Shown in pieces: positions 1 to 7,900 of a stretch of 12,216 nt of DNA. This DNA comes from Oceanospirillaceae bacterium UBA2001. GTDB taxonomy: Bacteria; Pseudomonadota; Gammaproteobacteria; Pseudomonadales; Balneatricaceae. Position numbers and translations under genes: made by a program. Position 1 is the stretch's first letter, and each line of letters starts with the position of its first letter. Below the pieces are notes generated by a model. The model searched no databases. It had not been told where the DNA came from and saw only the letters and a list, made by a program, of their open reading frames with translations. Where the stretch lies: the NCBI GenBank assembly GCA_002335115.1, contig DDCR01000096.1, positions 1 through 12,216 of the forward strand. Reading direction: 5' to 3'.

Positions 1-1
1 T

Positions 2-720
2 GGAGCCGATGGTTCTATAGATCTAAGCAGCTCCAGTACAAGTGTCAGTAACGAATTCTTGAAGGCGTTGGCGCGAGCAGGCGCCGGGGGTAACCTGAAT
101 GTCACCAGCGCAGATGGTACTCTTAATGGCGGCGTGACTGGCGAGCTAGGTTCTGGTGTGACATCCATTAACGTAGATGGCTCGGTCGCGATCAACGATA
201 AAATTGAAATTCAGGTTCGTGACGCAAGTGATGTAATCCTGCATACAGAGACAATCATTGCCGGTACAATTTCCACCGGTTCAACTTTTGCCGTAACTGA
301 TACCGCCGTTCAGGCCGCGGTAGACCGTACACATACAGCAGCTACTACAGCTTTGGCTATCGACTTAGCAGCGGGTAAAAATCTCACTTTTGACCTCACA
401 AGTACAGATTTTGTGACCCAGTCACTCATTGACGCTGCTGCACGTATTACTGCGGATAGTGGTACCGTTGCATACAAGTTAAGTAGTGCTGTAAATAACA
501 TAAACGGCAACATTACAAGCATCTCAGGCACGTCCTTTGTCATCAATTCTTCGGCGGTGGACGCAAACGATTTTGTTATTGAAGTATGGGATGGTACGAC
601 TACCTATCATACTGAAACCGTAGGTATAACAGTGACTAATCCGTCTGCAACTACCTCTGCTGTTTCAAGCGACACTGCATCAATTGCTAATATTGCAACG
701 ACATTAGCAAATGCTGGTGG
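2..720 (+). repeat. Tandem ~120-residue duplication in the outer domain of the left flagellin
   Basis: Two diverged copies lie head to tail in the variable region. The first has DLSSSTSVSNEFLKALARAG, then GVTSI and a strand pattern ending in HTETI. The second has DLTSTDFVTQSLIDAAARI, then NITSI and a strand pattern ending in HTETV. The matching landmarks are 118 to 124 residues apart. The first copy may begin before the window, and the boundaries are approximate. The likely meaning is an outer (D2/D3) domain that was duplicated; the fold is not recognised. Confidence 0.65.
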
Positions 721-1435
721 CACCACTTCTGCTGTTGGAGTTGCGGGCGTTGACTCCTCAAATTCTGTTAGTGTAGGAACTTCTGACAGCACCAATGGTC
801 CATCAGCTCGTGCAGAGACAGCTTTGGCAGTTGTTGAGGCAAATTCAGTTGAAGTCAAGTTGGCTGCATTAAGCTCTGAAATAGGCACATATGTTGCGGC
901 TAATACTGGAGGAACATTCAGCTTAACCGGTGCAGATAAAGACTTATTTACCATCGGCACTGATGGTAACGTAACATCAAAAGCTGGCGTCGATTTTGAA
1001 AAGCCAACAGACGCTGGTAAAAACAACACCTACAATTTTGAAGTTAATTACACAAAAGGCAATGACAGCTTTAAAGAGATCGTTACTCTTAGTGTAACAA
1101 ACTTTGTAGGCGATGATGGTGATACCCTTAAGGATGTCAACTTGGCCACTCAAAATGGTGCAGCTACCGCGGTTACAATTTTGGATACGGCTCTAAACCA
1201 AATTTCGTCTTCACAAGCGAAACTTGGTGCGATCCAAAATAGACTGCAACACAACATTGATAACCTCTCGATGGCTTCAATGTTAACGGAAACTGCTCGT
1301 GGTCGTATCGTGGATGCCGACTTTGCCCGGGAGACAAGTGAGTTGTCTAAGCAACAAATCTTGAACCAGGCAGCAACTTCAATGTTGGCTCAAGCAAATC
1401 AGTCTAAGCAATCAGTGCTGGCGCTACTCCAGTAA
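2..1435 (+). CDS. Flagellin, 3' part (5' end beyond window)
   Basis: This is a subunit of the flagellar filament, exported through the flagellar type III apparatus. The frame is open from base 2, so the N-terminal D0/D1 region lies off the left edge; 477 residues are visible. The last ~100 residues are a textbook flagellin C-terminus, with AVTILDTALNQISSSQAKLG, then IQNRLQHNIDNLS, ETARGRIVDADFARE and a final SVLALLQ. Before this comes a variable outer region rich in Ser, Thr, Ala and Gly. It has two copies of a ~120-residue module (about bases 2-385 and 386-720) and one cadherin-like module (about 809-1114). I see no cysteine, as is usual for flagellar axial proteins. A TTG at base 59 is not the real start, because coding sequence continues upstream of it. 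The gene converges on the giant flagellin gene and ends before a strong terminator. Flagellin identity is near certain; the symbol (fliC, flaA and so on) cannot be chosen from the sequence. Confidence 0.96.
   Translation, partial: GADGSIDLSSSSTSVSNEFLKALARAGAGGNLNVTSADGTLNGGVTGELGSGVTSINVDGSVAINDKIEIQVRDASDVILHTETIIAGTISTGSTFAVTDTAVQAAVDRTHTAATTALAIDLAAGKNLTFDLTSTDFVTQSLIDAAARITADSGTVAYKLSSAVNNINGNITSISGTSFVINSSAVDANDFVIEVWDGTTTYHTETVGITVTNPSATTSAVSSDTASIANIATTLANAGGTTSAVGVAGVDSSNSVSVGTSDSTNGPSARAETALAVVEANSVEVKLAALSSEIGTYVAANTGGTFSLTGADKDLFTIGTDGNVTSKAGVDFEKPTDAGKNNTYNFEVNYTKGNDSFKEIVTLSVTNFVGDDGDTLKDVNLATQNGAATAVTILDTALNQISSSQAKLGAIQNRLQHNIDNLSMASMLTETARGRIVDADFARETSELSKQQILNQAATSMLAQANQSKQSVLALLQ
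809..1114 (+). other. Single cadherin-like module in the left flagellin
   Basis: About 100 residues with the pattern VVEANSVEV, GGTFSLTGADKDLFTI, DGNVTSKAGVDFE, then YNFEVNYTKG and IVTLSVTNF. This is the cadherin-type order (F-x-I, D-G-x-I-T, L-D-F, Y-x-F-x-V, V-x-L-x-V). It closely resembles the repeats of the neighbouring giant flagellin, especially the A type (GGTYRLTGADAAKF there). It joins directly to the C-terminal flagellin helices. The classical cadherin calcium motifs (DRE, DxNDN) are not present. Confidence 0.75.
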
Positions 1436-1461
1436 AGAATGCGAACATAAACCAAACCTCT

Positions 1462-1490
1462 AAGTGGGCGCTGCGGCGCCCATTTTTTTT
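1462..1490 (+). terminator. Intrinsic terminator of the left flagellin gene
   Basis: A perfect 7-bp stem, TGGGCGC (1465-1471) with GCGCCCA (1476-1482), closes a 4-base loop TGCG and is followed by eight T (1483-1490). The flanking A/G bases on the left can pair with the T run to lengthen the stem. It starts about 27 bases after the stop codon, which fits strong termination of an abundant flagellin mRNA. Confidence 0.92.
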
Positions 1491-1553
1491 GGAGTATAGG
1501 GAAAAGTTCTACTGTACAAAACTCGAATTCAGAAATTTTGAACTCGACTATAT

Positions 1554-1573
1554 AAACAAGCCAAAGCTTGCTT
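1554..1573 (-). terminator. Possible terminator of the giant flagellin gene
   Basis: On the - strand AAGCAAGC and GCTTGTTT form an 8-bp stem with one G-T pair around a TTTG loop, 22 bases after the stop codon of the giant flagellin gene. The T tract that follows on this strand is poor (GTTTATATAG). The same hairpin read on the + strand is followed by a better T-rich run, so it may act as a back-up or bidirectional terminator between the convergent genes. Confidence 0.45.
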
Positions 1574-1595
1574 TTAATTTTTTACAATTTTGGGG

Positions 1596-1916
1596 TTATC
1601 TAACCAACATCAAAACATTTAGTGATGCTAGGTTTGCGTGAGAAAGCATAGCAGTTGTGGCACTTTCTAAAATTCTTGATTGTGCCAATTTACTGCTTTC
1701 TAATGCAAAATTAGCGTCGATAATTCGGCCTTTTGAGGTTTCGGTTACCAACTCATTTGTGCTGAGGCTGTCAATTTTATAAGTCAATCGATTTTGCAAT
1801 GCGCCAAGGTTGGATTGCTCAACCGTAACACGGGCTATCGCCCTATCAAGAAGTGTCACAGCTTCAACCGCATTGTCCCCAGATGAAAGATCTAAATCTT
1901 CCAAAGCTAAATTATT
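1596..1916 (-). other. C-terminal flagellin D1/D0 region of the giant flagellin
   Basis: Residues 2389-2494 align with the end of the left flagellin. AVEAVTLLDRAIARV matches AATAVTILDTALNQI, NLGALQNRLTYKIDSLS matches KLGAIQNRLQHNIDNLS, and ETSKGRIIDANFALESSKLA matches ETARGRIVDADFARETSELS. The last ~15 residues are more diverged (HANLASLNVLMLVR against QANQSKQSVLALLQ). These helices normally line the filament core and channel. Confidence 0.93.
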
Positions 1917-4900
1917 GTTGTCACGTAAGTCATCATTAACTGTTAGGTACAAGTAGTCGGTAAAACTATTGCCACTTGTCGAGTGGCGATAAATTACCCG
2001 GAACGCATATTCTAATTTTCCATTTTCAAAATCCACGGGGCCGTTACTAGTGATTTTACCTGTCTCATCAATGGAGAATTGATAAAAATCGCTGTTATTG
2101 CTCCCAGGTAGATTGCTTAACTGAAATTCACCAGCATATTGGTCTGCTTCAGCATATGCTTTGAGATATGGGTTTAAATTTGGAACAATAATGACTTCAC
2201 TAGCTTCCGCCACCGAGAGAGTTGACCGCGTTGTGTCATAAGTCGTTGGTGTTAAATTAATAGTTATATTTTCAGTGAAATCTGGAATCGATACAGCATT
2301 ATACTTGACGGCCAAATTTAAGATCGGCGTTTTTGCGAGGCTTAGTTCAGTGTTTGCAAGGAGACTTCCATCGCTACTAACTGTAAATAAATTGCCATGT
2401 TGGCTTTTTGGGTCAATAGAGAATGTTCCGGCATTACCATCTTTTGCAGCATAGGCAATAAGACTTGTAAAATTAAGGTGGTCTATGGCTACTTGTGTAG
2501 ATTCCTCAACACTTATGGAAGATGTTCCCGTCAGCGTGTCTTTGATGGAAAGATCTACAGTATTGGTAAACTCAGCACCGTCAGTTGAATTATATATTAT
2601 ATCAAATGAAAATTGATTTTGGTGGTCGTAATCTAGCCCAGATTTAGACCTTAATACGCCGTTCTTGCTAATCGAAAAAAGATTATGATCCGAGCCTCTT
2701 GTGCCCAGCTGGAATGTACCCTCGTAGCTGTCATCACTTGCAAAGTCATCAAGGTGAGAGAGGCTTTGCGCATTGACTGATACGGTTCGACCCTCATTTG
2801 CCTCTAGGGTGCTGCTAGCTTGCAGAAAACGATCGATTGTTAATGTAACAGACTCAATATGCTGCCGGTTGTCACTAGCAGTATATACGATATCGAATTT
2901 TTGTGTTTTGTGCGTTGCCTCGCGTAATGGAACAATTGAAGAAACGTTTCCTGATGTATCTATATTGAAGTTTTTTGCGTCCTTACCAGTAATATGGAAT
3001 GTACCGCCAAAACCATCTAACCCTGCAAATGATTGAGTGCTAGTGAATAGGTTTGCAAGTAGATCCACTTGATCTGACTCTTCAACATTTAGGGTAGCGG
3101 CAGAGGTTAAGGTATCATTCACGCTTAGGTTAACGGTATCGGTAAATTTTGCTCCATTTTTTGACGTGTAAATCACGTCAAAGCTGTAACTATCTTGGAT
3201 AGAGTAATCAAGGCTTCCCTTGGATGAAATTGAGCCGTCTGTTGAAATGGCAAATAAGTTATAGTCGCTCCCTGTTGGCGATATCTTAAACTGTCCTTCG
3301 AATTTATCTGCAGCCGCAATACTGTGAATGATTGACATACTGCTGGCAGGTAAAGTAACCCTTTTCGCTTCTATAGCGGAGAGAGAAGACACACCCTGTT
3401 TTGCTCTATCCAGACCAAGAGAAATGAGCTCATTGTGCACAGAGCCGGATGGAGCAAGATACTTCACTGTGAATTGGTAGTTCTCTTGTGTGTCGAGATA
3501 TAGCCCTTTTTTTGAAGTTACATTGCCATTTGCATCAATGTTAAAACTAGCGCCGTCCAAACCAGTAATGCTGTAATTTCCTCCAGGGTTGCGGTTAGCA
3601 TAGGCTGCCGTGCTTTGCAGAGTGCTTGAGCTTATGGTTAAGTTTTCGGTTTCCTCCGATTGTAGGCTTGAACTCGCAGATAAAGACTCAGCTAAATTGA
3701 GTGTCACGGCAGAAACAAACTGTCGGCCATCTGCAGCGTCGTAAATGACATCAAAATTATATGATGATTTGGTTGTAAAGCGCAGCGGAACCAATGAGGT
3801 AATGTCACCAAACTGATTTATTGTGAACAAGCTATGGTCAACGCCACTGTTGGAAATTCTGAAATTACCGCCAAAACTATCTTGTGTTGCAAAATTTTGA
3901 ATAGCCTGAAGTGAATTAGCCGATATCACAACCTGATCAGCTTCCTCTGCAGAAAGGTTAGCTTGAGATTGTAGTGCTTCGGTTAAAGAAAAGTTGATTG
4001 TTTCAGTATGGGTTTGCCCACCCGATACGTCATAAACAACATTGAAGTTATAGCTATTTTGCACAGAGGATCTGAGTGTTTGAGTTGAAGTTATGTTGCC
4101 GTTTGCATCAATTTGGAATTTAGCAGCATCCGCACCTGTCAGACGGTAGGTTCCCCCCATATTGTTCGCGGCATAGGTTGCCGTGCTTGTTAATGTAGCC
4201 GCTGCAATTGTAATCAATTGTGCTTCTTCAGCCTGTAACTGTGCAATTGATAGCAAAGTATCAGCTAAGTTTAATGTAATTGTTTCAACAAACTGTCTGT
4301 TATCAGAAGCCGTATAAATAAGGTCAAAGCTGTAACTTTGTTGAGTTGAATAATCGAGAGAGCCGTTGGATCGGATCGTACCGTCGCTGAGAACAGTAAA
4401 CTTATCATAATCATTACCTGAGTTGTTGATGCGGAAGGATCCGCTAAATCCATCTCTTTCTGCAAATCTGTGAATTTTTTCTGTCACGCTATTTGCAATA
4501 TTAATTTGGTTTGATTCAACAGCTGTAATTGTTGAACTGCCGCTTAAAGTTTCAATTAAGTCCAGCGTGACATTTTCAATATGTTGCTTTCCAATGCCAG
4601 CATTATAGATAACATTAAATTGATATTGTGATTTTTCAGATGTCAGTAATGTTTGTGTTGATGTGATGTTGCCACTGCTATCGATTGAAAATTTACTGGC
4701 GTCGTTGCCAGTTAAGCTGTAACTACCGCCAGAGTTCAATCCAGCATATGTTGACGTACTGGCGAGCGTTGCGGCTGAAATATTTAATGATTGCGACTCA
4801 ACGGCAGTTAGGTTGGCAGTTGAGTTTAACGTGTCATTTAGAGATAGATTGACTGTTTCAGTGTATCTTCTGCCATCAGACGCGGTGTAGATTAAATCAA

Positions 4901-7900
4901 AGCTGTATGTGGCTTGGGAACTAAAATCTAGGGCGCCAACTGACATTATATTGCCGTCGCTGTTTATATAGAATTTTGAATAATCTGGCCCAATTTGAGA
5001 AATAGCATAGCTCCCTTGAGAGCCGTCGCGTGATGCAAATCCTGACAAATTTACTAGGCTGTCTATAAATATCTTAACCTGTCCAGACTCATCGGCAATC
5101 ATGTCTGAAGTGCCCTGAAGCGCTTCTGTTATTGCCACATTTACATATTCGGTGTGTTGCCGCCCGCCAGATGCAGAATAGACAAGATTGAAATCAAATG
5201 ATGACTTGTTGATTTGCAAAAGACTTTGCGTAGAGGTTACTGCGCCATTTCCATCCACAGAAAAATAATTCGCGTCTGTCCCCGTTATGCTGTAAGTGCC
5301 TCCTGTATTAAGCCCAGCATATGTTGCTGTGCTGGAGAAAGTGCTGGCCGGAATGTTTAGCGAGAGGGTCTCTTCTGATGTTATCTCTGCATTAGATGTT
5401 AAGGTGTCGAGAAGGTTTAGGTTCACTGTTTCTGTGAAAACAGTGTTATCCGAAGACGTGTAATTTAGATCAAAGCTGTAGGTTGGCTTGGTTGTGAAGT
5501 CGAGTGGCCCATTCGAAGTAATGGTTCCATTCTGGTCAACCGAAAAAAGGTTGTAATCTACTCCTGTAGCGCTTATTGCAAACACACCATTAAAACGGTC
5601 GCGCCGAGCAAAGGCATTAATTTTTGACATTTGTTCGGCTTCAAGGGTGATGCTGTTTGCTTCGTTAGCGGTTAGTGTGGAAGTGGCTTGAAGAGCTTCT
5701 GTTATCAGGAGTTGAACAGACTCGGTTTGTGTGTTCTGGCCGCTGGTATAAATGATGTCGAAATTATATTCCTCACCCGGATTGTAAATTCCATTATTGC
5801 TCAGAGCTAAGCTTTGGTTTGAAGTTACGTTGCCGTTTGTGTCGATTGCAAACTTAGCTGCATCTGTCCCGGATAGTTGGAATGAACCATTTGGGTATGT
5901 ACTGGAAAACTGAGCTGAATTTGCAAAATTTGCTGCAGAAATTAACAGCGCTGAAGTTTCCTCAGCAGTTAGTGAAACCTTCGGTAAGGTAGGGTCATTG
6001 ATATTTAATACAACGCTATCTTGGAATTCGATACCGTTGCTGTCTGTATAAATAACATCAAAATCATATCTATTTTCTATTGCAAAAGTGACCGCAGCAT
6101 TTGATGTGATGGTCCCATCACTTGCGATAGAAAACTCTGAGTAATCACTGGGGTCATTAATGTTTGAACCCAGTCTATATTGTCCCAAATAATTATCTGC
6201 CGCCGCATAGGAGTTGAGTTTTTTAAGCGCTTCACGGTTTATTATAGCTTGGTTTGACTCGTTAACATAAAGTGAAGTGGAAGCCTGCAAGGCCTCAGTT
6301 AAATTTAAAGTAACTTTTTCTGTAAAGCGGCTTCCCCCAACATCATAATAAACATTGAATGAGTAGTTAGCTTTTTCCGCCAGTAAGAGTTCCGTATTTG
6401 AAGTAACATTACCGGAGAGATCAATATCAAATTTATCTGCATCAGAGCCACCAATTGAATAACTGCCGCCAGATGAGAGAGATGCATAATGGTTTATGCT
6501 CGATAGCGTAGCAGCATTAATGGTCAGACTTTCGGTCTCTTCAGCAGTCAAGTAAGTTGTCGCACTTAGTGTGTCAGTTATATGTAGTGAAATTTCATTT
6601 GTTAATTGTTGTCCGCTTGAAGATGTGTAGGCCACCTCGAACTGGTAGTAATTTTGGTTGTTGAATTCAAGACTTCCGATTGATGTAATGTCGCCGTTGG
6701 CGCTTATCTGAAATTTGTTGTAATCATTTCCTGACGGTATAATTCGGAAATTGCCTCTGAAATTATCATCCTGCGAGAAGCTATCCAGCAACGTGAGCGC
6801 AGAACGCTGGATTTTCACCTGGTTTCCCTCTTGAGCAGATATATTTGATGAAGCTCTTGCTGAATTTAAAAGATTTAATGTTATTTTTTCAATATGGCTG
6901 CCGCCAGTTGAGTTTTGATATAAAACCTCAAATTCGTAGCTTTCTTGTGTTTGTCTCAATAATGTTTGAGTAGAGCTAATATTGCCCTGATTGTCGATTG
7001 TGAATTTATTGTGGTCACCTCCAACTTGACGAATGCTGAAAACTCCTGTGCCTGGATCTTCGCCAAATATACGATCAAGTTCACCAAGGCGTTGCCTGCT
7101 AATTGTAACATTATTGGCTTCATAAGCTTGGAGTGTTGTCTCTGCGGCAGTCATTTGTGATTGGGATGGGTCCAATTGGTTAATTGCTATGTTGCTGATC
7201 GTTAGGTTTGACCCGAGTTGTTGGCCGCCAGTCTTGTCATATGAACCGGATATGAAAACAAACTTGAAATTTCCATCTTCGGAAAGTTGCTGATTTACAT
7301 TAAAGGTAGGTGTGGCGCCGACGGTATTGTGGGTATAATTCAACAACTCAACAGTAGAGCCGTCATTTACGTCAAGCAGGTAGGCATAGACATCTGCGGC
7401 ATCTCCGCTGCCAATCGCCTGCCAATCAAATGAAATTGAGTCGCCAGCTCTCAGTGATAATGGATCAGCTGAGATAATATATGGCCCATGGACTTGGCCG
7501 TAAGCAGTTGTTTTGATGTCATTGGTGCCCAGCGTCACTGAATTGTTAGCTATTGTGTAGTTGAAACGAACTGGGTTTCCATTCCATGGTTGAACAACTG
7601 CGCCATCACCTGGACTGTTAGTTGGCTGGCTGGTATCAGTTGGAGTTGAAAATCCACCGATTGTTTTGTTAACAGAGCTAGACTGGGGATCAAGAGTGAC
7701 CTGCTTCAGGTGAACCTCCCACCCAGGTATATTAACAACTGCGCCACTAATGCCAGCGCTACTAGAACCAACTCCTTGACTAAAATCATGGTTTTCAAAA
7801 GTAATATCTACCAGCGTTGACGCTCCTCCAGAGCTTACAGTTGCGTCCGCAGAGCTTAATATACCGGCCGGTGATGAGGTTCCTGTACCTTCAGAAAGAG

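Noticed and set aside
59-61. TTG as the start of the left flagellin
   Set aside because: The frame is open back to base 2 and the upstream residues continue the same repeat module, so the gene simply enters from the left edge.
310-1029. Two open frames on the - strand (310-546 and 607-1029)
   Set aside because: They lie wholly antisense to the flagellin coding sequence and have the Ala/Val-rich composition expected of a shadow frame, with no start signals.
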